The notes below the pieces were generated by a model. The model was not told where the DNA came from and made no database searches. It saw only the letters and a program-made list of their open reading frames with translations. Position numbers and translations under genes: made by a program. A DNA stretch of 64,000 nt from Aedes albopictus (lineage: Eukaryota; Arthropoda; Insecta; Diptera; Culicidae), in the NCBI RefSeq assembly GCF_035046485.1, contig NC_085137.1, positions 495,192,772 to 495,256,771 on the forward strand. The letters are read 5' to 3'. Position 1 is the stretch's first letter, and the number at the start of each line of letters is the position of its first letter. This document shows positions 21,224 to 33,739 of the stretch, one piece after another.

Positions 21224-24200
21224 AGAGTTCTCAGCAGGCTGCGTGGGCGGATGGTTGCGTTTGTGCTGTCACGCTTTTTCAATGGATTGTGAGTTTTTCG
21301 TGAAAAACAGTTTGGAGCAGTCGCAAAGTGCATGAAAAGTGAACAAGAAGACGCAAAAAGTAGCTACTGAGCGATGTTTCCCAAATCGGAGTTTTCCAGG
21401 AGTGAGCTGATCAACATGGACCGTCAACTTAGGCAAAAGGAGCAAGTTGAAAACAGCTGGCGTGTTTGCCCCAAATGATAATGATTTCGAGTGTGGAAAA
21501 TGCACTGGAACCCTTGCCGGAACCGTTGGTTGGCCAACATGGAATTGGTGATGAGCATTCGTTCTTGGTAAATATTAGTTTGGTGCCGGGGTGAGCCACC
21601 AGGTTGACTGATGTGGATATTGTAGGTTCTAACAGAGACGGGTAAGTTTCAAGAGCAGCCATAGTTTGATTGACTCAAAATAAGCAAAACCTGGAATTTC
21701 AGAGGAAATCTTACTTCTTGAAATAGAAGTTTTAATTGTTAATATGATTAATTCGATCGACATCAACGACAAATTTCTTTTGTGAATCATTTTTTTTTAT
21801 TTAATTTTCATTAACTTACTCAATTACTTTAGATGCCACACACCGATCCACGACGATGTCAATTGGTACTGGATTAGTTCAGAGTTGATTCATGTTCGTG
21901 TATATTGAAATATGTTTGACGTTTGCTTGTTTATAAGAAATAACTTCAAACTTATGGTTTCTATTTCTACATATAAACACAGCAGTGACGAGGACGTATT
22001 GAACCGTACAAAAACCATTCCGAATCGCGAATCGGGAAACATTTTCCTGATCCTCGCCCTTTTTGGCCTAGCGTCAAACGAAGGCGACGGCGAAGCGCGG
22101 AAGAAGTGAATGCTCTTGGTAGCCTTTGAATTACATTTGAAGCATTTTGATTCTTGAGTCATCCGATGACTTCGACGACTGATTATGTGCGCGGATGGTT
22201 AGAGATATTTAGTGTATATAATTTATTGTCTTCTTTCATTTAATTTATCAAACTACATATATAATTTCATAACAATCCAGTCCCATTACTTAATCCCGAC
22301 CTTTCACGTACCAAAATCTCATCTCCTTTCTATTTACGAGAGCGTCGGTGAGTCGCTGGCATCTCGAAAATAGATATCATCCCTTCCCATCCTCATAATG
22401 TGTTTTCTATCGTTTCAGAGAGCAAGCAATGGCGCTTAAGCCTAAGCTTGTTAGCCAGGACACAGTGTAAATGCCTGTACCCCATCCCTGATGCAAAAAG
22501 GCCCATGGAGTGACAAAACCTCTTAGCTCCGTCACTCCCAACGTTAGTGTTTAAATATACCAAAACACTTACACTCACACCAATACATCTACATGATCGA
22601 TTCAAATACACTTCTACAATCTGAATCTTGCCGCATAACTCGCTTATAGTGAATCCCAAATCAACACATTCCAAATATCCAACTCCTTGACACCTATGGG
22701 GCATCGGTGAGTCGCTGACCCTTCTTAAAGTAGGTGTCATATAATTACATCCTTTCCTTTCCTCGTAACGGAAAAGATGGGCGTGGCCGGCAATGGAAGT
22801 TTTCATGTCTTTTCACTTCAACCTCTGATTGGATAGCTATTCCTTCTCAAATAGCATTCCATAAGCAATTCGAATAGGAGTATTAAAGTTTCAACATGAC
22901 AACTTTCAGTATGCAATCTACGAATTACTCCGTTACCACGCAACGCAAAAAACATATAGGCCCTTTTCAACTGTTCGTCTAGGAATATCAAAACTGGGTT
23001 AACTCTCATTTATTCGAGTCGAAACATTTTTTTGAAATGCCCACAAATTTCAAAAAATCCACTTTTTTTAAACGAATATAACTATTTTGTCCGTCATTTC
23101 TCCATCTTGACCCACAGTGCGATAAACTGTATTATATGAAAGTAAAAAGAAAATCCTGTCAAATGATGCAAATTCGTACTGGAATAAAAAGGAACAGTAC
23201 TTAACACGATTTTCTTTTTACTTACTGGTATTCCACTAACAAGCCCAGGTTCATCATCGTCATGTATTACATGTCCACTTTCAAAAACTAGAAGAAGTTT
23301 AAAAAAACTGTTTTGAGATAATTGATTTTTATGTTTTAGTAGTTAAATAAGCCCAACACAAATATTATTTTTCTTTGATGTCCGAGAACTCTCATCGGCT
23401 AGTATAATAACTAGCCACAGAAGTCCAATGTCGCGACTGTTCGTGTGACTAACATCTAGTTTGCCACGTCCTTACAGCGCCAGTAGCGGTACTACAAGTG
23501 TCAAATAAATTTTGTTTACCAAGACAAAACATTCTCTTCAAGCTGGACACTTAAAACAATCAATAATTACAATATAAGTTATAAATTTAATTTGATAGGA
23601 TAAGTGACTACAGCGCCATTGGAGTTCTAGTGTATTTCTATTCATCGGCTGCAGGGGGTTATGAAAATAAATAAGAAGGCAAATGGAGTCAAAAGTTGAT
23701 AAATTTGTTTTCGTCCTTTCAATATTTTGAGATTTTTTAAGAATCACAAAAACCGTTTTGATTTTTTTTATTGTTCAATGATTGTTTGCTAGGCTCTTCT
23801 CAGAAGTAAAGCCAGAATCAAAACTGAAGACGCAAATTGACCTTTTCGGTCATGAAAAATGTTTACGCAATATTTAAAACATATCAAAATATACAAGTAC
23901 AATTCGACCATCGAGTTCTAATTTGACAACTACTGTTCTTGTTGTTTTGCTCTTACAAAAAAAAAAGAGATTTTCTCTGTGAGGTGGTCTAGTTTTGACG
24001 AACTTTTTCCATGTCCATCCCACAGTGGATTCCTCGCTCTGGCGCTGACTGAAGAGATCGTGACTTTTGGTTTATCTTGCAGTGCCTCCGGGCGATGGTG
24101 TGACCCTTTTGGTCGTCAAGCCAGTTCTTCAGAGAATTTCATCAATATGTTAGTATAGTTTTTTTTTCTCGCTTTAGCATTTCGATTAACAGCTTTGGCG

Positions 24201-26859
24201 GCATCATCGTCGCCATCGCCATTGAGTTGCATTCATTAAGAACAACTTGTACCGTTAAATAGGTTTTTTCATCTTCTGGCTACCTTGGACAGACAGCAGA
24301 AAAACATGCCTATAGTGGCCGGCCATCTCATCATAGCAGTGGACATCAAGAAGCCACGGTGGTCGAAGAGTGTAATTATGCGAATTCGATTCTGCATTTG
24401 CTTTTTAAATAGTCTCGTCATCATTAGTACAAATATGAAACGAACCAATCACACGATGTCGCCATTTACGGATCGATTAAGGTGGCATTTTTGCCTTGTA
24501 AAGTGTAGCTAGCGGCGAGCGCGCGAGCTGATTGGATCTTCTTGTGGTTAGATAAATGTTAAAATGTCGAGATTTGGACAAAAGAAATGTTGCAACGTAT
24601 ATGTGCTGCATAAATCATTAATCAGGCATTTGCAAACGGTATCTAAATATTGAAAAGACCCAGATTAGCAGAAATTTCAATGAAAGTTTTCCGTTAATCC
24701 CCCCACGTTATCCATAAGTTCAACACCTAATTGGTTGGTGTACCATTACGACGGAAATCATATAGAAACAGTGCAAGAATGGTTCAGTCAATTAATTTCA
24801 AAACGCAATCAAAATAATTAAGATATTATCACAACTTTTCCATGTTAATACCCTTTGCAAAAAATTAGTAAAATGTTTTGGAGCTTTCATCTGCTTCCAA
24901 TTTCATAACGTAAATCTCACTTACCTCTCCGAAAAAGAAATAAACCCTTCGTAACGCGGTTAATCAACTCAATGAAGCAATTTATTATTTCAGTACCCAT
25001 CCACTGGCACCAATCGTCGAGCATTTTCTATAATTTAGTTGATGAAAGGCACTGCTCCGTCACTAATAGGAACCATAATCCGTCGAAAATGTGTTACTCA
25101 TACCTTCTTTGCCTCGCGTCATTTCACTTTCATTTTGCCAAATTATCTTCACGTGATCACTCCAACAACGATCGCTTATTACATTTTTCTGGCCAGATCA
25201 TTTCGCACACCTGCCAGCACAAATCGGTTGGAAAATTTGCGTGTCGTGTATGCCTCAGCCAGTCAGCTGAGAGGACCTTGGCCTCCTAGGGTTACGCCTC
25301 ATTTCACCCTGAATGCGTAGATCCCGCCCGCCAGCTATGCACGCACGCGACCTTCACCCGTGCGAGTGTAGCTAATTGCAGACCATGCGACCAGCGTAGC
25401 TGCAGGAAATGGCACTTTACAGAAACATTGTCACCTCGTCATGAGCTCACAGTGCGGTGCCACCCATCGCGTTGGGTTTGCTTGATCATGCGGCGCCATG
25501 GCGCGGAGCTCTCCATGACCGGATGTTTCAAATTGAATCTGTTTCAATTCCCCTGGCTCTCTCGGTGGTACGAGTCCGCCAGCATCAACGGTTGGTGTAA
25601 CTAGAGTCATGTCACTGCTTTCCGAAATTATAGGGTCATCTTGACAAAGTTAGAGTAACAAATTTTATAAAAAAAAAACAAAACAAATAATCAACCTAGC
25701 AGATGTGGAACATATTTATTGTTTTTCAAATAATGATGACCGAAAATGCAAAATGGTGGGCCAAAATCCAATTTCGCCATTTTCGATCACTACTTTAAGA
25801 CTTGGCAATCTAATCGTATTTCGTTTCTTTCTCAATTTTTTTAATTGGTTCAAACGTTTTCCAATTTTTTTTTATTTAAATCTTCATTTCATCTCATTTG
25901 TTTTTCCATATAATAATTTCTTGCACGCAAAGTTGTAAGCAAACTCCATACTGCAGACAACCTGTGATTTTACAATCCAATAGAGAATTGTGTTGAAAAC
26001 GATGGAGATGATTTGGTGACATAGAACTTGATGTAACAATTTTGAACTGTGTAGACTCACCCAGCATTGTTCAAGTGTTCACCGCTTCAACTGTATGAGC
26101 TCGGACTGAGAGACTAACTTGTAAAAAAATTACAAGTTTATCTTATTTTTCGTTTTTTTATATTTTTTCTGTATTTTAAAATCAGTGCGATCAAACATCT
26201 ACAAAAAGCATCACACGATCAATTATTGATCGACATAACATCAAGGCCGTTTGATCACCAGCAGAATTGCAGTACTGAGGACTGTGCTGCAGGCAGACAC
26301 ATAACCTATGATTGCCGCTGAGTTGTTTCCGTCGTCGGCCGATAGGTAACCTGATACCATTCGCGATACCATTCACTCACCACTACTCGTCTACATCGAA
26401 TCATCATAACACATCCGTGAAAGGCCGTGATCAAATGGGAACGTGAGGTAATGGAAATTTCACAGATGGTAATTTACAACCGGGATCACAGCAGCAGTGG
26501 AGCATTAACCATTAGGTGTAAAGCATTGTGGGGTGGTCCCTTACTGCCATGTTATTGAGAATGCTCAAATTATACCAATCGTTTGCATAGGACTTTTACA
26601 TTTTTGAGAGAGACAAAGAGTTGAAGTCGTGACCCATTTCACTTATTCGTTTCAATTAAAATGAGTCAGTTATATATAATTTGTAAAATATCTTCAATTA
26701 TGGTAGGAGGATTTCTGGAGGGGAGGAGTACTTTAGATGGGATATTCGGAATAATCTTGAAAGGATTATTTTTATCAAAATTATTTGGGAAACCTCATCG
26801 AAATCGTTCCGGAAAATCTCGTTATGCTTCCCAGGAATTTTAATTGTGATTTCGGAAAA
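21224..26859. other. Gene-poor region, no gene recognised
   Basis: Short ORFs only, none with a domain. A 360-bp spaced direct repeat of TCGGTGAGTCGCTG (22,345 and 22,706), next to GATGGGCGTGGCCGGCAATG, suggests a retroelement 3' region. 25,270-25,560 is CG-richer than its surroundings. I see no splice-linked coding exons. Confidence 0.45.
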
Positions 26860-27355
26860 ACTTAATATTTTTTCTGGCGTTTCTTCAGAATATATTCTGA
26901 AGTTCTATCTGGTATTCTTCAAGGAGTTTCATTATTGTTATTTTTTTTTTGAGATTCTTAAAGTGGTTCCTTTAGGGTTTCCTTCAGGGGCTCCACCAGG
27001 GCTTCATAAATTCCTTCCAAGATTCCTCCACGAATTTCTTTAGTAGTTGTTTCAAAGATTCCTCAATTTGAAATGTCTTCAGAAGTTTCTTTCTTTGATT
27101 ATAAGAAGGAATTTCTTGATAGAACTATTGGCATGTCTATTGAAACAAACCCAGGAGGAATTCCTTGCAAAACAGCTGAAGAAATTGTTGGAGGAATTTC
27201 TCAAGGAAGCCCTGCAGTAATTAAATAAAAATTTCATGGAAGAAATCCGTAAAAAAACACTTGGAGGTAATGATGAAGGAATTGCAGAATAGTCTGCGGA
27301 AATGACAGAAGTTACACCTGGAGAAGGCCCAGGAAATGCTTTTAAGGTGAAGATA

Positions 27356-27546
27356 TGACGAAATCACACCTCGAATTTTCCAGAGCACAAATCGGATGAA
27401 TCGAAAGTCGGTTTGCGCTGAAAAGATGATCGATTGGTTGCCCGCTGGAGGTGACCGATCGATCAACTTTTCAGCACAAACTGACTTTCAGTTCCTAAGA
27501 TTTGTGCTCTTGCAAATTTGAGGTGTGGCTTCGTCATATCTTCAGC
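27356..27546. mobile_element. 190-bp MITE inside the minisatellite
   Basis: Inverted ends of about 50 bp share TGAAGATATGACGAA, CACACCTC and AGAGCACAAATC. Confidence 0.82.
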
Positions 27547-27586
27547 TCAAGGAATCCAATAAGATTTCTAAATAGAATGTCAGAAA

Positions 27587-27767
27587 CTGTGGAGCGGACC
27601 TGGTGAGATGGTTAGAACACTTGACTATCACGCCGAGGACCTGGGATCGAAACCCACTCCCGACAAAATTCACAAAATGTGAGTTCTTCCTTCGGAAGGG
27701 AAGTAAAGCGTGGGCCCCGAGATGAACTAGCCTAGGGCTAAAAATCTCGTTAATACAGATAAAAAAA
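27587..27767 (+). mobile_element. tRNA-derived SINE with 13-bp target duplication
   Basis: It is flanked by exact AGAATGTCAGAAA (27574-27586, 27768-27780). It has a tRNA-like head with B-box-like GGGATCGAAACC and a 3' end CTAAAAATCTCGTTAATA followed by an A run. SINE family of Aedes type. Confidence 0.88.
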
Positions 27768-28739
27768 AGAATGTCAGAAAGATTTCCTGGATAAAAATCC
27801 CAGAACGAAATCCTTGAGAAAATTCAGAAGATTTTCATGGAAACTAATTCATGCCGGAATTAGTTTCTGGGGGAACCCCAGAAGAAGTTCTTGAACGGAT
27901 CCTGCAAATATTTCGTGAAGAAACCCCAGAAGGATCTTCTATATTAATCCATGAATAAACACCGTAAGAAATCTCAGAAGAAACTGTAGGAGAAATTACG
28001 TAAACAATAATGAGCTCCTGGATGAATCTCATTAGGAGCTCCTGGAGGAAACACTAAAACAACTCCTGGATGATTCTTTGAAAGTATTTCGGAATTCCAA
28101 GAAGAATCTCTAAATGAATCGCAGAAGGAGCTCTTCAAGGAATCTCAGATAAAAATTCCGGAAGAAACCTGGGATTTCTGAAGAACTTATTACTGGGATA
28201 TTTTTCAAAAATTTTCTTTTGGCATTCTCGTTTTTGAGAATATCGCCAGGAGCTCTTTCTGATATTATTCCAGGAGTTCTATGATTCCTCTAAAAGCTCC
28301 TGCTGGGATTCTACGATTCCTCTAGGAATTCAGCCCGGAATTGCATCAGAATTTTCTACTGGGATCAACCAGGAGACCTTTCTGAGATCTCTTTATAAGT
28401 TTCTCTTCAGGTCTTCTTGCAGGATTTTCTTCTGCGATTCCATTAAGCGTTCCTTCGGAGAATCCTCCTGGAATTTCTTCCGGAATTCTTTCAAGAGTTC
28501 CAAATGAAATTCCTCCAGGAGTTTCATCTGGAATTTCTCCAGGAATTCTTTCTGTGATTCGCCCTGGAAATCATTCCGGGATTCTCACCCCCATTCTTGT
28601 TTATGAACGGTTTCACTTTTGAACGTTTATTATTCGTTTAATTCCGGTTTCCATTTGTTTTGCTGGCGCAAACGGGAACTTTTGACATTCAATAGTGAAC
28701 TCGATCATAAATAATAATGGCGGTGTCATTTTAAGATTT

Positions 28740-29115
28740 GTTCAGGAATTCTTTCATCCATCATCCAGGAAAAGTACTCTTGGAGTACTTTTTGGGACAC
28801 AATCCTGGATTGTTTTAGATATTCATTCTGTGATTTCTCTAGGACTTCCTTCTCGGATTTCTTTTAGAATTCTTTCTGAGTTTTATCCAGAAAAACCTTC
28901 TAGACTTCTCCAAGAAACTCTTGCAGGATTCCTCCATGAACAACAGGAACTTTTTACGGAATTACTTCATGAGTTCCTTCTGAAAAATTTTCAGTGTGTT
29001 GTTCTGAGATTCATCCAGAAAATCCTATCTGAATTCCTTAAAGAACTAATGTAACAAGAGATACTCCAGGGATTCTTCTGGAATTCTTCCGGAAGTTTGT
29101 TTTGGAATTCTTTAG
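28740..29115 (+). repeat. Degenerate 12-bp minisatellite, block 2
   Basis: Same ATTYCTYCAGGA-type units. The 119-codon ORF here is repeat-derived. Confidence 0.75.
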
Positions 29116-29144
29116 ACAATAGACAAAAAGTCAAAATTAAATTT

Positions 29145-29352
29145 GTATCTGCCTAATATAACATGCAGACTTTTGGTATTAGCGGAGGCAATGAAAAAGA
29201 CTTACTTGTCAGTTTGAAGTCTAACAACGAATAGCAATAAATTTAATCTACTTCTGTATACAGTTCTATTCTCTAAGCTATCCTTTCATTTCACTCTCAC
29301 TCTTCGTTCGATTGTGGTTGGCTATTTTACCGCCTATCGCTTGAACGTTACA
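29145..29352 (+). repeat. Direct repeat of about 210 bp, copy 1
   Basis: It shares TGTCAGTTTGAAGTCTA, ACAGTTCTATTCTCTAAGCT and CGATTGTGGTTGGCTATTTT with 29,873-30,093 at the same spacing. It could be old LTRs or a duplicated element end. No ORF of note lies between the copies. Confidence 0.7.
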
Positions 29353-29872
29353 GGAAACGCAAATTCAAATGGCTTATCATTGTTAATTCTGATCACCATG
29401 CTTTTTACAATATATCTTCATTCGAATATTTATTTCAATTTCTCTTTCACTGTAGAACACTGCTGGTATGAAAAAAGGTCGTTGAGCTCGATGATAAAAA
29501 AAACTTCTCCACACAATAAGATGCTCGAACAAAAGACGCTCGCAAAATGGCGTCGACAGCACTTTGCTTTTCTCTATAAATTTAATAACCTTTATAGGCC
29601 AACATCGATGTGCTATAAACTTTTAAATAAGGAATTTTGCATAAATGCTGGCCAAATCACTATATCATCGTAAAAATAAAAAATTTGCTCTATCTACCAA
29701 TGCACCAAAAGGCAAGCCAAAATGTTTTGTTCTTCAGCATGCTCACCACAAATACGAACTCGATTTCAATATTTGCACCGAATTAAAAAAATTTCTGCGC
29801 GCTTTCACGGTAACTCACTAAATCGCTTAACTAAACTAAACTAAACTAATTAAACTTTATCCTCGCTGACAG

Positions 29873-30093
29873 TTAATATAACTTGCAGAGTTTCGGTATT
29901 AGCTGAGGTAATGAAAGGGGTAATGAATACTTGTCAGTTTGAAGTCTAGAAAGCGAATGGCAGTATATTTTACCTATTTCTTTATACAGTTCTATTCTCT
30001 AAGCTATCCTCTCATTTCACTCTCGCTGCTTACTCTCTTACTCTTCGCTCGATTAGGGTTGTCTATTTTATCGCCAATCGCTTGATCGTTACA
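29873..30093 (+). repeat. Direct repeat of about 210 bp, copy 2
   Basis: Diverged partner of 29,145-29,352. Confidence 0.7.
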
Positions 30094-31165
30094 CTTAAAA
30101 ATCCATATGATCAATGTTTTATTTCCAAATGTATGTGTCTGTATGTGTATTAAATCTATTAATGTTCCTTTGCCATTATCAGATTAGTGTCTCTACTATA
30201 TTATCCAAAAGGTTTATGAAAACAGTCGCATTTTTTATGGGTCATACTGTACAACCGAAGTCTGAACGCAGTTTCTCATCAAAACGCAGATCCTAGAAAC
30301 CCTTACCAAATTCACCATTAGATTCTTACCGAATGTTCATCAAAGTCAAGTCAGTGTTCGTCACTAGAATACCACATGATTTTTCGCAGGATTTGCTTGA
30401 GGATCATAGCAGAATTCCTACTACCGTAGACTGAACCCCTTTGATCCTATAATTATTTATAACACCACCATACCTAACCTGGCTGACATGTCAGTTTTAG
30501 GGAGACTTCTAAAAGGATTGCAGTCACTATGCAGTCTTTATTGCTCCAACGAACCTCAAAATGATTGACAATTCTCAAATTATTTTGACAGATCACACAC
30601 ATGCACGAAGAAGACAAAACAAGATATCTACTACTTTACCGACCTTGTTGTCGTCCTTTTCATGCTCATGTTACACTTGTCAAAATGACCTGAGAATTAT
30701 CAGTCATTTTTAGGATAGGTTGGTTGGCAAGGGCCGTGCTCACCCCCCCCCCCCTTCCCAGTTTTTTTTTTAAATTCGAGTCGTCCCAAAGATTATCAAT
30801 AAATTCAAGAGTTCCGGAAAAAATACTTTAAAAAAATGAACTCTCTAGACTATTCTAATAATTGAGGTTTTTATCCACAATTATCATTTTTTTTTTCTTG
30901 AGAATCACAGGAAATTTCGCCAAGTATTTCTCCAACAGATCTACTTCAATCTTATCATAGAATTTAACCAAATAACAAGCTTGGTTGAATGGTTAAATTT
31001 TGTGATGTTTATTCATGGAATACAAAAACAGCATGCCAAGTTTCCGGAAGGAAAAAAGAAGGACTTTGTAGAATTATATGCTGCTATAGAGTGCAGTTAT
31101 GTGCTACTGCTATACAAATTTTTACTTGTATTCAATTCAAACAAACGTCATGCTAAGAGAATAAT
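30094..31165. other. No gene seen; homopolymer C and T runs
   Basis: A C run followed by a T run lies near 30,744-30,772. Partial inverted motif CCATACCTAACC (30,467) / GGATAGGTTGG (30,713) may mark an old MITE. Confidence 0.4.
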
Positions 31166-31640
31166 ACCTGGGATTTCTTTACGAATTCTTTCAGGGACAT
31201 CTCCAGAAATTCCTTAAGACATTTATTCAGGAACTTCTCCAAGAATTCTTTCAGAAATTCTTCGAGGGACATGTCCAGAGTTTCTCTTTCGTGAATTCTT
31301 CCATGGACATCTTGCGGGGTTCAGATTGTTTTTTTAGGGTTTGTCCCAAGAAATGCTTCAATAATTTCTCCCACGATTCCTTCAGTTTTTTTACAGATAC
31401 TTCTGCAAGGATACATCGATGAATTCCTTCAGGAATTTCTCATAGCTTCCTTCAGTGATTCTAGCATGAATTGCTCCAGAGAGTTTTTCAAGAACTCCTG
31501 TATGGGTATCACCAGGCATTCCTCCGGGAATTTCTCCTGGGATACCTGGGATATAGTTCCTTCAGTGATTGTTCCAGTGCTTTTCCTCCTCGATGATTCC
31601 TCCAGGAATTTCCAGGATTTCCTTAAGGCCGGACGGGACG
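31166..31640 (+). repeat. Degenerate 12-bp minisatellite, block 3
   Basis: Units such as GAATTCTTTCAG and ATTTCTCCTGGG repeat in the plus orientation. Confidence 0.75.
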
Positions 31641-32029
31641 GTGGTTGAAACGTCCGCCATTGCTCTGTTGCTAGTAAGATGCAAATCTCAACTTCTACTT
31701 CATATTATTGACTAAAAATTTGATCGTTCATTTGCTCACTTGTGGTGCACAATCGACTAAAGTTTCAGCTATGTCAGTGCAGTGGAAATTGATATTTGCT
31801 TCTTCAAAATCGCGAGGCAAATTGTTAGAAAGAGAGGGAAGATAGAGAAAATTACACGTCGTCCCGTGCGGCCTTAAATCATTGTACAAAACATTCTTTT
31901 GGGAGTCCATCCAAAGATTCCAACAATAATTTGTCCACAAATTATTGCAGACATGGATGCCTTCATTTTTTTTCCTACAGAAAATCTTTCAAAAATTTGT
32001 TAAGAAAGCTTTCCTGGGATTTCCTAAGG

Positions 32030-32218
32030 CATAGGTTCCCAAACTTTCAGGTCGCGCGACCCCCTTTTGCTACCAGACGTAGTTTTCGCGACCCCCCATA
32101 GAAATTCCCTCATTTGTTGTCTGTTACAGTAAAATATTGTATTGTCCCTCGCGACCCCCTGGATGAAGACTGGCGACCCCCCTGGGGGATCGCGACCCAC
32201 AGTTTGGGAAACCATGTC
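32030..32218. mobile_element. hAT-like MITE with GGTCGCGACC ends
   Basis: Ends TAGGTTCCCAAACTTTCAGG and CCACAGTTTGGGAAACCATG are inverted, with CGCGACCCCC inside. Such termini are typical of hAT-type miniature elements. A one-ended relative lies at 42,164-42,290. Confidence 0.7.
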
Positions 32219-33455
32219 CTAAGGAATTCATCACGGGATTGCTTCCGAGATTCCTCCAGGTTTTTTTTTCAAGCATTCCTCCAAGGATTCACCCGGGAAT
32301 ATCTTCTGTGTTTCTTTCAGAAACAACTCCAGGAATTATTTAAAAAATCCTTTGAAGGAACACTTTTTAGAATTCCTTCAGGAGTTCTTCTGAATTCCAG
32401 GAACTCCTCCAAAAAATAATTCAATACTTCCTACAGGAACTGTTTAGAAATTCCCTAGGATTTCTTCTAGGGTTTCTTTAGGAACTTCTACTGGGATTCC
32501 CCAAGGAGTTCATCCACGAACTCTTCTTAGAATTCCTTCAGGATTTCTCCAAAGATTCCATCTGCAATTTCTTCAAAAATTTGTACTGCGATTTTTCTAT
32601 GAATTATTCCAGGGATCCTCTTAGAATTGTTGCAGTGATTCCCCTAAAAATTCATCCAAGGATTAATTCAGAAATGCGTATAGAGATTTCTCCAGAAATT
32701 CCTCCAGGAATTTTTCTAGAGATTCCTCCAGGAGTATTTCTAAAGATTCCTCCGTTAATCTCTACGGGTATTCTTTTAGAATATCCTTCAGGGATTCCTC
32801 CAAGAATTTTTGCACGGCTCAACTCGGGACTTCTTTCTGTGATTCTTTCAGGAACAACTTATTTTAAAAATCCTCCAAAGATTCTCCCACGAACTCTTTT
32901 TAGGGTTCCTCCAGAAATTCCTCTTTGTATTTTTTTTTCAGAAACTTTTCTAGGAATTGATTCAGTACTTCCTCCAGAAACTGCTTAGGGATTCCCTTAG
33001 TAATTCCTCTTGAAATTTCTTCCGGGTTTCCTTCTGGAGTTTCTTCAGAAACTCTTCTAAGGATTCCTCCCGAATTTGTTCAAGAACTCCATCTGCAATT
33101 TCTTAAGGAATTATTTCTGGTATTCCTATACGTATTCCCTAAAAGATTCATCCACGAGTTTCTTCGGGAATTCTTCTAGGAATTACTCCAGGAAATCCTC
33201 CAGTATTCCCTCCAGGAGTTGCTACAGGCATTCCTCCAGGACTTACACTAAAAACTCCTCCAGGAACTTTTGTAGTGATTTTTCCAGGGATCTCTTCAGA
33301 AATTCGTTCGAGGATTTCTCCAGGAATTCCTCTAGAGATTTCTCTAGAAATCCCTCGGGGAATTTCTCAGGCGTTTTTTTTAGAAATTTCTCCCAGTGCT
33401 CCTTTAGAGATTCCCCCAGAAATTCATCCATAAATTGTTGAAGGAATTCCTACCG
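32219..33455 (+). repeat. Degenerate 12-bp minisatellite, block 4
   Basis: The clearest long block. Translated in any open frame it gives 4-residue repeats (for example NSSR/DFSR or IPPG/ISPE), which proves the 12-base period. ORFs of 121-135 codons here are by-products. Confidence 0.85.
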
Positions 33456-33462
33456 AGTGCCG

Positions 33463-33600
33463 GATCCCGTGGCGTAGTGACTACATGTTTGCTTCATAAG
33501 CAGATGGTCATGGGTTCGATCCCAGCCCCGGCACTTTCGTCAGTTGCACTGACCCTCTTCTGAGCCCATGGCTCAAATTTATTTATTAAACTTCATCTTT
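33463..33600 (+). mobile_element. tRNA-derived SINE
   Basis: A cloverleaf-like head with GTGGCGTAGTG (A box), anticodon loop TTCATAA and GGTTCGATCCC (B box), and matching acceptor ends GTGCCGG/CCGGCAC. A short unrelated tail follows. It is inserted in the 12-bp array. Confidence 0.75.
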
Positions 33601-33739
33601 GACCAATTTGATCACACAGACTGTTTCTTAAATTAATGACAGATTTTTCATACACGTTGAAATACAAAATATACCATCATGAATTGCAGGAAAACAAAAC
33701 ATCAATTTAGCTGTTAAAATGTCGAAGAGATGACTACGG

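Larger units (their letters stand above)
26860..28580. repeat. Degenerate 12-bp minisatellite, block 1
   Basis: Variants of ATTYCTYCAGGA repeat almost without break. Orientation is minus (TCCTGRAGRAAT) from about 27,100 to 28,170 and plus on both sides. It is interrupted by a MITE (27,356-27,546) and a SINE (27,587-27,767). Confidence 0.82.

Noticed and set aside
33076..33441. 121-codon Ser/Arg/Asn-rich ORF
   Set aside because: Another product of the 12-bp array; no start context, splice or domain support.
33463..33540. Functional tRNA-Met gene
   Set aside because: The cloverleaf is imperfect and runs straight into a SINE tail, so it is a SINE head.
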